Assembly (NCBI GenBank): GCA_013398955.1 | Contig: VWPU01017647.1 | Span: 35,090-99,089 of the forward strand | DNA from: Callaeas wilsoni | Lineage: Eukaryota; Chordata; Aves; Passeriformes; Callaeidae | DNA length: 64,000 nt | Direction: 5' to 3' | In this document: positions 50,001 to 61,250 of the stretch, one piece after another | Numbering within the stretch: position 1 is the stretch's first letter | How the letters are laid out: each line of letters opens with the position of its first letter | Position numbers and translations under genes: made by a program | The notes under the pieces: generated by a model | The model's input: the letters and a program-made list of their open reading frames with translations, nothing else | Databases searched by the model: none | What the model was told of the DNA's origin: nothing

Positions 50001-53000
50001 AGGGAAAAAACCCCCATGTCCTCGAGATGTGCCCTGCAGTGCCCTGAGCTCAAGTGACACATAAGATGGCATCAGCCATTGCAAACTGCAGAACTAACGC
50101 ATCATGTGACAAAGGGAACACTATACTTCAGGAACCAGACAATAATAATCACTATTACATATGGATAAATTATCATGGCTGGATCAAGTGCCTTAATGCC
50201 AACACTATGCACTCCTTCCTACTGCCTGTACAAAATGGCAAAATAAGGCCTTTAAAGTGTCAGCTGCTCAAGATTCAGTAATGCTTGCAAAAAAGATACC
50301 AGAAGACACCTATTAGAAGTACCAATTTTCTAAGAGATATTTATTATCTGAGGACAGCTCTCAGAAAGGAGTGAGAAACGAGTGACTGTGTGATCAGTTA
50401 AAGTATGCCAAAGAAACATTAAAAAAACATATGTAAGGCATGTCATTTGGTCAAGGTCCATCAGACTTACATTAAATGAGACTACAGTAAAGAAAGTCTG
50501 ATGTGCCTGTAACAAATCTGTAATGACAACATCAGGTATCAGAGTCACCACAAAGCAAACTCAACATGTTACATTTCCCGCTACAGATAAGCTCTGAAAA
50601 ACTGGAATAATGTCTCAACAACTAAGCCAAGTCAAGTCATTTTAATAGGAGTCAGTGGGAAAACTCCATCACTTCAAGAATTTGATAATTGGTTAATATC
50701 AGTTTGCAAATACACTCCAGAAATAGAACAGGCTATTTTGCTTGCAAGTACTATGTTTTCTGGTTTTCAGCTGTAGCATTGAGTTAAAGTAACTGAACAT
50801 CCTTAAAAGCACACTAAGTTAGAAAGAACTTACAAAACTCTAGGAAACTAATTTCAGGAAGACCAACACTGCACACTTAAGATATTTGTGAAAAGAAAGT
50901 AACTTATTTTAAAGACTGAAAAATTCTAAATGCAAGAAAACTGAGGAGGAATGAGAGTCTACATCATGTATTTTAGATAATGAATCATAGTTCATCCTGT
51001 AGCAAAACACAGAAAGCCATCTCCCACACTTAAATCTACATAAACTGTAGAGAAATAATTGGAAAGTTATAGGTCATCACACATGGAAGACATTGATTGG
51101 CTCATGCATCCTGCCCTCACATTAAGATTTTTGTTTGCTTCTTTAAACAGATTGGAAGGGAAAAGTTGGAAGTGAAGATGCAAAGCAAAACATGCTGGAA
51201 ACTGAACTCTGTATTTGCCTAAATACTTTTCAGCTTCAAGTACTTTCAGGTAGCTGGACCTTCACAAAAGGATGGGAACACTTTTCTTAAAAAGCTTTTT
51301 AGTTCCAGCAGTCTCCTATCTGCTCATTTAAGAGAGGAGTTAAGGATCAAAATGAAAGCTGATACAAGTTTCATTTAACGATTGCCTTTCGAGGGCCTTG
51401 ACCGAAACTGAAATGAAAAGGAATTGGAAGCTTCTCAAAATCATAATTAAAAAAAAAAATTAAAAAAAGAATCTAATCCTGACAGTCTGAATCATTTTGA
51501 ACCATTGCAATCCTGTAACTTCCACAGTCATGTTCCAGACTTTACATCTTTTTAAACAAACCAAAAGTAACAAACTGTTTTAATGACAACAAAATGCCCC
51601 AAAGTATACTAAAAAAAAGAAAAAAGAAAAAAACAGAATTTCTGCGTGTTACAGATGAAATTTTGCTTTTACAATAGGAAGGAAACTAAGTCAAATATTC
51701 ATTCACCTACTCCATGAGTAGAGATGTCATGCTGCTTTTTATAATTTTCTAAATAGGAGCAAATACAGTAGGATATGTATTGTAATATAAATCAGAGGTA
51801 GAAGGGAGTGAGTAAAAATCTCTAAACAACACTATAATCAAAGAGTTTGTAAGGCACATCACCACACAGAAACCTTTAAATCTGAGTTGCACAGCAGTAC
51901 AAGCACTCCTTGTAAGAGCCTGGAAGTTGGATGTATTTGCTTAAGATTTCCCATCACTTAACTTCAAAGTTAAGTGCTACTGTGCAGTTTAGGATATGGT
52001 GAGAATCTTTGATAAAAAAAGTAAAATGTCAAAATTCTAGCTTGAAATAAAGTACACATTTTTAAACAGCAATAGCAAATAATAACTGAATCTAGCACTA
52101 GAGAAGCACCCATTAGATTTTCTCATTTCGCTTTGTTTTCTTCAATTTTCTCAAGTTACACACTTGAAAAAATTCAACACAACCCCAGAAGAACAAGAGC
52201 ATTTAACTCTGCCAATGTCACAGCTTCTACAAGTACAAACCAATTTAGCAGAATATCTATTTCCTCAAGTTGAAATCATAAAAGGTATTATGACTTCTCT
52301 ACAATGTAAATTCCTCCCCCACCTTCTCCAATCAGTTGACCAATGGAATACATGACCCCACTGTGAAATTCATGTTTTCATGAAAATTAAAGGAAGGACA
52401 GACCTGAAATTTCTCTTTTGGAATATTCCTTCGAGCTCCTTTTGCTAGAACAAGGGCTTCTTCCACTCTGTGGCTAGCTAGAAGATCCTGAATCTGTTTT
52501 TCCAAAGGTAGTGGCACCAAGATATACACACCCTTGTTAGTAGCAACAATCACCTTTCCTGGACAGAACAAACAGATATATTCAATTTATGGCCTCTACA
52601 GAAAACATCAATTTCAGAAATAAGCTTTAAGATATACAGTTGAAGATACAAGAACCTAAACAGTATCAAGTCTCAAAAGTGACCTTTGCTGCTACCACAT
52701 TTACTAGATTGTACAGTTTACCTAAAAATTCCACCTCAGAAATACAGAGATAATGGTAAATTTATTTAGTTACAGCAGATTTTGTTTCACTCTAAGTAAG
52801 AGAAATTGGCTAGAATCGCTCAAGATGAACTAAGCTGGTAAGGACACTGAAATTATTGCCCAGATTCCAAAGAGTAGGAACTTTAAACTAACAAGTATTT
52901 CCCCAGGCTTACATTTGAAATTTTTAAGCTTTACATCAAATCTAGCAAGTAATACACAGTTCACAGTGCTAGAGTTTGTAGCTTTTCTGGAAAAAGTAAG

Positions 53001-56000
53001 CAGTAGCGTAGTATATTCCACACTTAAGAGTTCTCAATTTAAGAACAGATCAATAGAAATTTTTGCCTTTTTTTTTCATTTAACAATTCTATGTGAAAGA
53101 TTCAATTTTAAACCTCTTACATAGGTATTTTTAAAATTATTTTTCTTTTGTAATCCTTTCTAATATGTAAGAATTTTGTCAGGATAGTCAATGGACAAAT
53201 ACCTGGAGGCCACAATTATTGGGTTGCAGCAGTAAACTAACATTGCTCCTTTCAAAGAAATAATCAAGTTCCAAGAAAAAGCTCTAACTCCATAGACTCC
53301 TACCCAACAATTAACTCGACAATTACAGCATATTTAATGAGCATACATTTTGTTAGTACTGTGGAATTTCGGATTACTAAAGTCTGCCAGGAATCTAACC
53401 AGGAAAGCATTTGCAATAAAAGTTTCAACAGTCAACATACTTGTTAAATACTTTGTTTAAAAAACAAACCCAAGCGACTGCAGCGGTTGTTCCAGAATTA
53501 CTGATGCGACAAAGTGTCCTTTTTAATACCTTCAAAGTCCTGTAGAATGTGACCTTCTTTAAAAGGCAGGGTTTGCTTTTGCTGCTGGTCCAGCATGCTG
53601 TGCACCGTAATGAACTCATCATCGAGAGCAACCACGTAAGGAAAGCACAAAGCTGCCCCAATCACATTCTCTGACCAGTGCACTGGGGCGCGCTGTGAAA
53701 TCCCATCTACAGTAGCAAACATGCCTACAAAAAGGGAAAAACAAAGCCTGAGGCTTGTGCTAGTTGAAGACTGTTGTTTCCCCAACACGAAGCGTGGCTA
53801 CCAAGGTACAGCAGTGGAAAGTCCCAGAGTAGATGCAGTATCAGGCAGCATGATGACAACACATCACACCTCCCTGGACCTGACACATATGTCAGTTAAT
53901 TCAGTTCAAGTTTTTTTTCATTCTCCTTCAGCACAAGAACAGACAATGTCAAAAACTGAGAAGAGATGAACAGTGAAACAAACTAGCAAGAATTATTCAA
54001 GTTTAGTAAGTTTAAGAGCTTTTTTATAGGAATTATGCCATTTAGTTCGAATTCATTTCAGAACAGCAACACTTATTGAGACCCAGCTTCCAAACAATCT
54101 TGCCTTAGTAGGATCTGCAGATCTGCACCACCTGACCTATCTGGCAATGCAGATGTGTTTGTTCTTGTAGTGTCAAATCTCTAAAGAGCATTTTAGTGGA
54201 CACAACTGTTTACTTTTACTTTTTCACTTTTGCTACCACCAACATTATCAGAGAACAAGGGCGCAGCTCCTTGGGGTGAGTCACTTCCTGTGAAACATCT
54301 GTGTTTTGAATCATTTGAAAAAATGCAGAGGCTGTGTAAAAAAGCAGCACAGGGTAAAGACTTTCTATTATCCCAGTGATAACTCCTATGCTGTCTTCAA
54401 AACAACCAGATTAAAATTTCAGTTAATTTGCAGGGCGTTTTTTTGTAACTACCTTTCCTCATGTCTATTCTGTCCTCCATTCTTCTCCTAGTTTAATAGA
54501 CTTAAACTGCTTTAGGACAACATGCCACTGATTCTATTCATGCTACTTGGTATTTCCCAATTCTGAGACATTAATTGGAGAGAAATTTCAGTCACAATTT
54601 TCAGGCCTAGTTCCATAACCACTTACCAGCACAGTGCAAACTTCTGTTCTAAATATGAATTCATACCCCTTAAACCAAGTATTATCATGCCATTAAAACG
54701 ACATGCCCACGAAAATTGATCTTTGGCAGCAATGAGCCACTTGACAGCTGGCAGAATAAGTCTGAGCTCTAAAGACCAGAAGAGATTAAAAGATTATGTT
54801 ATTCAATTTACAAAATCTCTTCCAAACAGAGGATGATGAGGCAAGGCGAGCTGGGTACAAGGATCTTCTTGGAATGAAGAAAAAAAAAAAAAGGAAAATA
54901 GAGAAAACAAAACAGAAGGTTATACACTTTTACAGAACTACAGTGTAGAGACCAAACTTTTGGATCCATTACAGCAGCTTTCAAATGATCAGCCCTTTCC
55001 CCTTGCCTAAGGGTATTTTTTCACTGCAATGATCAGTTTTTCAACCAGAGCACCTTACAGAAAACACTTTCTGGGTCATAATATGCAATTCCTAATTCAC
55101 TCTATAGATCTTGATATTCTTATGACTCAGAAGCAAATTTTTTTGTCAGGCAAAATGTACTGCCCAGTTTTAAAGGCTTTCAGTTTTTATTCCATTATAT
55201 AATTCCATTTCAAAACGTGGGAGAAAAACTGTACTAAATACATACTAACCAGTAGTAAACTTAGGGCTTATTATATTTGAAAGACTAATTCTTAGGCTTT
55301 TCTATTTCTGTGATGTTCTAACACAAATAATTATAAACCTCATTTTTTTTAAATGAAAAAGCTTTTTTTCAGGTAATTAAAAAAATCCTTTATGGAAGTG
55401 AAAGGGTATGCATTCAAGTCAATGTCTCTCTACATGCCTCTGCCTTCAACAGCTAGAGCTTCTGTGGCAGAATGATGCATTTTCTGTCTTCATTCAGCTC
55501 TCATCTAAGGATAACAATAAACATAACTACAACCAGAAACCACAGTCTTTTTATAATACAGGAATGCATCTGATGAAACTTGAGATGAGGCCGGCAACCA
55601 ATTCCATATTAAAAATTGCATAGGCTACCCAAGGATTACAAGAATTACCCAAAACGAGGCTACACTGTTTTCAGCACCAGGAGATAAACAAATGTTTTGT
55701 ATCAGCAAGCTTGTTGAAGGTGTGCTCTTCCCTACCAGCCATGTTGTTAAAATCATGTTAGTATTGACCTCGCTTTGGCCCCATGGGGTACAAGACTAGT
55801 GACTGGCCTCCAGCTGCACTCTGCACTGCTGACCACAAATCTTTCAGCCCAGCCTTCAATCCACCTCAACTGTTTCTCCAGCTCATTCTTCATCCATGCG
55901 TCTACAAAGGATGTCATAGCAGAGAGCGTCAAGGCCTTGCTGAACTTCACAGGATCACAGCTCTCCCCTTATTTGCCAAGCCGGTGTCTAATCACAGAAG

Positions 56001-59000
56001 ACACTCAGGCTGGTCAGGCAATTTCACCTTTTTAAATTCACATGAATTATTTCAAATCACATTCTCGCCCTTTGTAATTTAGAAATAGCTTCCAGGATTT
56101 TCTCAGATCACCTTCCTGAGGATCAGGGTATGGCTGGCTGTACTTCCCTGGTTCCTTTCTCTTGATCCTCTAAGGCAGGAGTGAAAACATTTATTTTCTT
56201 CCAGTCCTGAGGAACATCCTCTGATCATCACGACCTTTCAAAGATAATAAAGATTAGCCTCACAACGACATTGACCATCACCCTCAAGCATTCATGGGAA
56301 CATCCCATCAGGTCCCACGGATTTGTCTGTCCAGTTTATTTAAATGTTCTATAACCTGATCCTTCTCTGCTGAGGGCAGGTTTTCCCCCTGTTCCTAAGG
56401 GCTGATGATTCCTGAAAGAAGGTCATACCGGTAGACAGACATAAAGAAGACATTAAGCACCTCAGCCTTTTCCATGCCCTCTGGCATCAAGTCCTCCACC
56501 CCACTTACCAGTGGGCTTCCACTAGCCTTCCTGTGCTGCTGATATGCTTGTAGAAGCTCTTTTTGTTGCCCTTCATGGTGTTCAGCAGAGTCAAGGCCAG
56601 ATGGACATTGGCCTCTGCCCTGGCTTTGGACAGAGTTAATTTTCTTTGTAGCAGCTGGTGTTTCGGATTCAGTACGAGAACAATGTTGGTAACACACTGA
56701 TGTTCAACAGAGCACACCTCTTCATCAGCTCCTCAGCCACCATTAATGCACTCCAGAAAACTCCTGGCCTGCTTATCTCCTGCTGTGTTGCCCCTTTAGC
56801 AGGTACTGGAGTGGTTCAAGTGTACCCTAAAAACCAGGGCATGCAAACGTAGATTTCTTCCTGTTACCTAAAGAGGGTCTTGCCTACATCTTCTTCCTGA
56901 TGAAGTGATCTGTTCCAGGCACTCACCACAATGTCACCCATGTTAGTTTGCCCTCTAACCCAAATCCATAAACTCTCATCTGCCTCCTCCTTTGTTCCAA
57001 GGCACCCCACCACATCTTCCTACTGCTCCCTTGTAAAGGGTAATCCCCATCTCAGCTGTTAACACACAGCTGTGCTGATTTCCGAGAACAAGTGAGAGTT
57101 TCCACTACCATGATGTTTTGTAGACGTCTTTCTCTGCACATGCCTGAAGCAGAACTTCTTCAGCTGTTTGCTGCTTATAAAGTCTCTTATCACACCATCT
57201 TGCATTGATTTGTTTGCCAACACAGCCTACGACCATGACCATGCCTAATCTAAATCTAACTCACCATGTTGCTCAGTCAAGTTGGCAAAAATGTTTTTGC
57301 CTCACTTGACCAGGTGGATCCAATCTCTTCCTTAAACAGAGATCCATAGTCCCAAAAGAAAAGATCCACAATCGCAAGCTGCACAATCCAGGTACTCCTC
57401 CTCGAGATGTTCTTCCTTACCAGCAGGATTGATGAGAAAACCCCCATTTCCAATATGAGGGAGTCTCCCACTACTATTACTTGCTAATTCCTCCTGGTGC
57501 TAATGCATTGTACAGGCTTGGATGATTTGCTGGACAGAACTTCCTGCTTTTCATCTGCTACTGTAAGCACTGAGCATATTATATAGATATAGATCAGCAA
57601 GCAGAGAAGGAGAATTCCTCCAGTTATGAGAAGTCACGAGTTTCCAGTGTCGGCTATCACAGAACAGTAGATACTCAGCCTGTCCTTCCCCTCTGCATAG
57701 CTGGAGGTTGAAGGCTCATGCCTGGGTCCTGGATAAGATTCAATTTCCTTCTTGCCTTCTCTGATGCCATGTATTCTGCTGACCTCCCACTGCATCTCGT
57801 TTACTTGGCAACAGAAATCCTCAACCAAGTCCACATCTCTCATGTGAAAGGACAGTATTTTTCCTTGGTCCAGTCTCAGCAAGAGGCAGGAGGCACTTCA
57901 TTCAGCTCAAGGTGTGAGGAGCTACACCCTCCATTGGGAGCTCAGCCTGAGTCGACACCTCAGACCTTTTGGAGCAGTTGCTCCAGCTGGTACTGGGAAG
58001 CATATCCTGTGCCAATATCGAGAAGTGTCTTCTGTAATTTGAAACACTTAAAGCCTCTGTATAGCAAGAAATCTGATTAAAAACATGCAACAAGAGCTTC
58101 ATGAACTCAAAAACTGAATTTTGGTAAGCAGTTTCATACATATCAGAAAGAACTGATTTTCAGTTGTAAATTAACTAATTATTGGACAGAATGAAGAAGA
58201 ACCGAAAATGAAGTTCCTCCTCCTTTTGAAGTAACGAGCTAAATACTAACTGCAAGTAAAGATAACAAAGTACCAAATAGCTAAAGGTCTGCTATGAAAA
58301 ATTCTAACAATCAGTTTAAAATCCAGTGTCCAGATAAAGAAAAAGGCTACACACACAATAAACTCAAGAGATGTTTTACTTCAATTATCATTTTGAGCAC
58401 TTGCTTTTTGCCAATCTAAATTGCAGTCTTAACTCAAAAGCAAATTAATATAAATAAGTGTCAGCTCAAACACTCTAAAGCCAAATATATTAATGCAGAA
58501 TATATCTATTTCTGTAAAAGAGGCTGAACTTAGCATAGATTCTCTGAGTGCCAAATCAGTGTGCCCTAATCAATGAGACATATGAAAGCATATCAAAATT
58601 AGAACTGAAGATTTACATCAAGCCTTTTCAAGTCCATTCATTCCACAGCGGAGGCCCACCTGAGATATCAAGATACACAACACTTATCTACTATAAAGGT
58701 GCCAAATCATTTTCGTAACTTCAAAGAGACAAGTGTTAAAGACTCTAGGAATTCTACCAAGGAGGAACAGCAAGGTGGATAATACTTAGTCAAAACATCA
58801 GTGGGGAGGGAACAGAGAACAGGAGACAAAAAAAGATTAACTAAGCAAGGAAAAACTACACAGTTGATAGCAAACACTCTATAAGGTCTCTGAGGCAGTA
58901 CAAGAAAGACTTTGCCTGTATCATGAGGAAAAGAGTGGTTTATACCATGTTTACAGCAGCAGAAGTGCACTTGCTTAAGATCTCCCATACCTGACATTCT

Positions 59001-61233
59001 AACTCCAGGACAGCCTACTTACACAAGGATGTTGGACTGTACAGGTAACCTTCTTTTCATGTATCTCTCTTACACGACACCAGACAAAAGCCAGACTAAA
59101 TAAAATTCTGATTTCTAACTACATACAATTATGCTTTTGAAATTTGATTCTTAAATAAAAAGAAATTACTTGAACAGAATCTGGTTTGACTTTTCTAAAA
59201 AAAACAAAAAAAAATTAAAGTAAGAATGGAATCTTCTTAGAAAATCAGCTAATTCACAAATTTTAACTTCCCCAGCACTACTAAAACAGTTAATGTCCAC
59301 AAATACATGTCCATATTCAAAACAACTAAGAGCTTTAATTAGAACTGGGCAGCCAAAATGACTTAGAAAAGCCCTATATCTGAAAAAAACCCTCAAGTTC
59401 ATCTTGGGACATCTTTAACTCACATAAACTCAAATTCTACTGAGAGTCTACTTCTTTAAAGAAAAGCTGGTGAGTTGATGTACATCTTGCATTCTGGTCA
59501 CAAAGCAAAACTTCGATATAAGCAATTGATTTTCTTTGGAATTTATATTAAAAAGCCAAAATCCAAATTAAGAACCTAAATAGCTGTGAACTTTGTGTCA
59601 AGCTATTCCTAATGTCTCAGGGGAAATACATAAACCATGTCTCCTGAAAGGAGAGTCATATGGCAAACAGCATGAAAGCGTTCTGCCTGTGGTCTGTCAG
59701 CTCTGGGATACTGCAGCTTTTCCAAAAAAGGCTCAACATTACCGTCCTCACAGCATATTGTTGATTTAGATAGGTTACAGTAGTGCTTACAGTCATCGCT
59801 TAGACACGAGCATGATTTCACATGATCCACCTTTGGTTTTGGAATACTTAAACTATCATTTTCTGTAGCATAGAGCTGAAAAATACTATTAAAAAATTAA
59901 GTAAATGGGAACATAAAAACTGGGCAGTATCTGATAACATCTACAGTTAAGACAGCATTTACTATCATAGGAGTTAGGATGCAACTTACCTCCACTAAAA
60001 TTTCTTACTAACATTGTAGTACAACATACCTACTTGCGAATCTGTTAAAATCTATAAAATGGACTTCATATGAGCTTCTCTGCATAGCAACTGAGAAAAA
60101 AATTTACTCATCTACACTAATTTAACAATTTTGTAGCAACACGGGGCTCCACAAACCCCCTCCCCCTAGTCACTACAGACTGTCTATCAATCTCTGAAGT
60201 TTCACTTGGTACCCAACAATTTTTTTGCTAAGGGCTGCAAGATACAATGAAATGAAGCTTTGATTAAAATAAAACACATGATTAGAACAAAAACAATTAT
60301 AAAATTTTGTGCATTAAAAAAACACTTTGTGTGGTTTTTTAGTTACAATAGTATTATAGAGTTATAATAGTACCAAGTACCAAAAATATACCATCTTCCT
60401 TTTTATCTCAACATTCCAATACAGACCTGTGAAGGAAACCATCATTATTATGCATAACACTTAACTTGTAGAGCTTTGCTTCAGAAATTCAGAGAAATTA
60501 AGAGAAGTTTAAGAAAAAAAGGCAAAAAATTAAAATCCTTAGTCTCACCTAGGCCTCCGGGGCCAGCCAACAGAAACTCTTGTCTGCCTATCCTTTTCAC
60601 AATTGGCCGTTTCTCATCACTGCAATAAGGAAACAGGTCCTGGGAGACGCCAGTATTATAATTCAAAATTATATACTGTGTAGTAAGGGCAAGGCATAAG
60701 TAGTAACCATCTACAGCCACAGCACAGGGTTGCTCTGGAGTAAACACTTCCTTCACTATCTGGACTCTGTCTTCGAACACCATGAACATTTGAATGGTCC
60801 GGCGCTTGACAGAGATAATGCAAACTTCAACGCAGAAAGGATCCCCACTGACAGGGTTTTCATTCAGTGTGAATGTCACAGCTCCTTTGATCCTAGCACC
60901 AGTGGGGACAGGTTCCAAGTTGATCATGTTCACTAGTGTTATCGTGTTGTCACAAAGCACAAGCAGTCTGGTGAGGGCAGAGGCTGCTTTCAACTCGCTC
61001 ACAGGCTTCTTCAAACCCAGGTATTTGTGTAGTTGCTTGGTGGCAGCAAAAGTTATTTTTCCAGCTGTCGATACCTTTTCATCCAACAGAAAGTGATAGA
61101 TAAAGCAGTCATTGGTTCCAATATAGAGGTTCTTCCCACAACACTCAATGCACTCGATGTTGATGTAATTTTTGTCTCCCATTAACATCTCCCGCTCAAC
61201 AGCAGAAACGAGCTTGAAAGCTTTAACGCTCAT
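31941..61233 (-). CDS. TGFBRAP1: TGFBRAP1, TGF-beta receptor-associated protein 1 (VPS3-like CORVET subunit), 11 coding exons
   Basis: The spliced minus-strand reading frame gives 863 residues, against about 860 in the human protein as I recall it. I recognise the sequence along its whole length, for example IKGAVTFTLNENPVSGDPFC, VPLPLEKQIQDLLASHRVEE and MSYLNEVRSTEVANGYKEDI. Layout: N-terminal CNH (citron homology) beta-propeller-type domain at about residues 20-300; Vps39-type helical region at about 440-560; clathrin-heavy-chain-like helical repeats to about 730; C-terminal Vps39/zinc-binding module with C-x2-C-x4-C-x13-H-x-H-C at 817-842. In the family this protein pairs with VPS8 as the Rab5-effector part of the CORVET tether on early endosomes, and it was first found binding TGF-beta receptors and SMAD4. 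Coding parts are 60549-61233, 53530-53724, 52404-52558, 46634-46716, 40284-40625, 38872-38929, 37377-37520, 36270-36416, 34800-34959, 32728-33161 and 31941-32129, total 2592 nt. All phases agree and no frameshift or internal stop is seen. Confidence 0.97.
32728..33161 (-). CDS. TGFBRAP1: TGFBRAP1 exon 11 (residues 657-801)
   Basis: The exon is 434 nt between acceptor ATTTAACAG|ACAAAA and donor GAGAAG|GTTGGT. It starts DKIQGTDLHMESAILYGKLE, and the first Asp codon is shared with exon 10. It continues through EKALHILVHELKDFHAAEEY and ends QVALGLAQAENLIYKHEK. The frame is open for some distance upstream of the acceptor, which would mislead a single-exon reading. Reading through the donor gives VGY and a stop. 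Confidence 0.96.
34800..34959 (-). CDS. TGFBRAP1: TGFBRAP1 exon 10 (residues 604-656)
   Basis: The exon is 160 nt between acceptor CATCTGTAG|AAAGAA and donor TTTTGG|GTAGGT, leaving in phase 1. It reads KEKYHTHLAVLYLEAILQLK, then a less conserved stretch, then LLKLRSLLQKSDLYRIRFIL. The middle (SVTTDNCAETTE) is the most divergent part against human, as expected for a loop. Confidence 0.95.
36270..36416 (-). CDS. TGFBRAP1: TGFBRAP1 exon 9 (residues 555-603)
   Basis: The exon is 147 nt, phase 0 at both ends, between acceptor CCTTCTAG|GTTGGC and donor ATAGAG|GTGAGT. It reads VGVQIFTKRPLEEQEKNNIN PDDIISCLNKYPKARVKYLE HLVLERKIE, matching the family at the start of the clathrin-type helical repeats. 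Confidence 0.96.
37377..37520 (-). CDS. TGFBRAP1: TGFBRAP1 exon 8 (residues 507-554)
   Basis: The exon is 144 nt, phase 0 at both ends, between acceptor TTGTTGCAG|TTATGG and donor GAAGAG|GTTTGT. It encodes LWVKIVDGDIQDSTRSDLYE YIVDFLTFC and ends LQKNEE. It belongs to the Vps39-type helical domain. Confidence 0.96.
38872..38929 (-). CDS. TGFBRAP1: TGFBRAP1 exon 7 (residues 488-506)
   Basis: At 58 nt this is the smallest coding exon. The acceptor is CTTTACAG|GTATTT and the donor CTTCAG|GTTAGA. Its first base completes the split Lys codon, and it then reads YFALGLLYHYNGQDAAALQ. The phase fits both neighbours exactly. Confidence 0.95.
40284..40625 (-). CDS. TGFBRAP1: TGFBRAP1 exon 6 (residues about 373-487)
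   Basis: The exon is 342 nt between acceptor AATTGCAG|AAGCGG and donor CAAAAA|GTGAGT. It encodes SGQLDVRELISLYPFLLPTS, then SHPPLHEYADLNQLTQGDQE, and ends AAWLEKHKK with the last Lys codon split. It is one of the most conserved stretches against the human protein and leads into the Vps39-type domain. Confidence 0.97.
40965..40999 (+). repeat. 35-base A tract in intron 5
   Basis: Uninterrupted A run on the plus strand (T on the TGFBRAP1 strand). No retrocopy is recognisable upstream of it, so it is more likely an expanded homopolymer than a retroposon tail. Length in the assembly is uncertain. Confidence 0.95.
45421..45434 (+). promoter_or_regulatory. Weaker CTCF-like core in intron 5
   Basis: CCACGAGGTGGTAG has one mismatch to the CTCF core at a normally invariant C. 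The context is not CpG-rich, so this is a weak candidate. Confidence 0.2.
46634..46716 (-). CDS. TGFBRAP1: TGFBRAP1 exon 5 (residues 346-373)
   Basis: This short exon of 83 nt lies between acceptor TTTTATAG|GTAATG and donor CTTCAG|GTAATT. It reads VMYKRILQQAGFIQFAQLQF LEAKELF plus two bases of an Arg codon completed by exon 6. It is too short to stand out as an open frame and was found by following the family sequence across the intron. Confidence 0.95.
46717..52403 (-). other. TGFBRAP1 intron 4
   Basis: A 5.7 kb AT-rich intron. It contains a short (TA)n run followed by a T tract at about 49,909-49,937 and small A-rich runs (49,473-49,486; around 51,450-51,470 and 51,610-51,630). No repeat family or exon was recognised. 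Confidence 0.9.
49909..49937 (+). repeat. (TA)n run and T tract
   Basis: About nine TA units followed by about 11 T bases inside intron 4; simple low-complexity sequence. Confidence 0.9.
52404..52558 (-). CDS. TGFBRAP1: TGFBRAP1 exon 4 (residues about 294-345)
   Basis: The exon is 155 nt between acceptor TGTCCAG|GAAAGG and donor TTTCAG|GTCTGT, entering in phase 1 and leaving in phase 0. It encodes KVIVATNKGVYILVPLPLEK to ARRNIPKEKFQ, the last CNH strand and the junction to the helical part. Only 971 bp of intron separate it from exon 3. Confidence 0.97.
53530..53724 (-). CDS. TGFBRAP1: TGFBRAP1 exon 3 (residues about 229-293)
   Basis: The exon is 195 nt between acceptor TTTTGTAG|GC and donor GAAG|GTATTA, phase 1 at both ends, so skipping it would keep the frame. 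It encodes MFATVDGISQRAPVHWSENV and onward to EGHILQDFEG, the conserved second half of the CNH domain. Confidence 0.97.
55770..58060 (-). mobile_element. Degenerate CR1 LINE, ORF1 through mid reverse transcriptase
   Basis: Read on the minus strand, frames broken by stops and frameshifts show CR1 parts in the right order. ORF1 coiled-coil-like segment (about 57,700-57,850, with EVSRIHGIREGKKEIE). ORF1 esterase-like tail (about 57,280-57,470, with GVFSSILLVRK and DYGSLFK). ORF2 linker after the endonuclease (about 56,440-56,640, with MKGNKKSFYKHISS and EKAEVLNVFF). Thumb-side reverse transcriptase (about 55,770-55,950, with WRPVTSLVPHG). Most genomic CR1 copies keep only the 3' end; this one keeps 5' parts and lacks the 3' end. 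It is non-functional. Confidence 0.75.
56622..56715 (+). mobile_element. Short LTR fragment abutting the intronic CR1
   Basis: About 95 bases (from CTGGCTTTGG, through TTAATTTTCTTTGTAGCAG, to GTAACACACTGATGTT) match in order the LTR copy at 24,294-24,469, with many substitutions. It runs on the plus strand, opposite to the CR1 it touches. It starts exactly where CR1 ORF2 similarity fades, so it may be an insertion or the scar of a rearrangement. Confidence 0.5.
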
Positions 61234-61250
61234 TGTGTCTTCTGGGTGAT
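60549..61250 (-). CDS. TGFBRAP1: TGFBRAP1 exon 2: 17 nt of 5' UTR, start codon, residues 1-228
   Basis: The acceptor is a pyrimidine-rich tract ending TTAATTAG at 61251. The start ATG is at 61231-61233 with A at -3, 17 nt into the exon. The coding part (60549-61233, 685 nt) begins MSVKAFKLVSAVEREMLMGD; the human protein begins nearly the same with one extra Met. It ends in GPGGL plus one base of a Gly codon at the donor CTAG|GTGAGA. This is the first two thirds of the CNH domain. Reading on past the donor adds only intron-encoded residues, so the longer uninterrupted frame to 60481 is not the exon end. Confidence 0.97.

Larger units (their letters stand above)
53725..60548 (-). other. TGFBRAP1 intron 2, with a large CR1 insertion
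   Basis: The longest intron (6.8 kb). Its centre (about 55.77-58.06 kb) is a degenerate CR1 LINE in gene orientation with a small LTR piece; the rest is AT-rich single-copy-looking DNA. A cysteine-rich open stretch at about 59,612-59,895 is discussed under findings. Confidence 0.9.

Noticed and set aside
57277..57882. Frames with coiled-coil or esterase-like residues in intron 2
   Set aside because: They are explained as decayed CR1 ORF1, not host genes.
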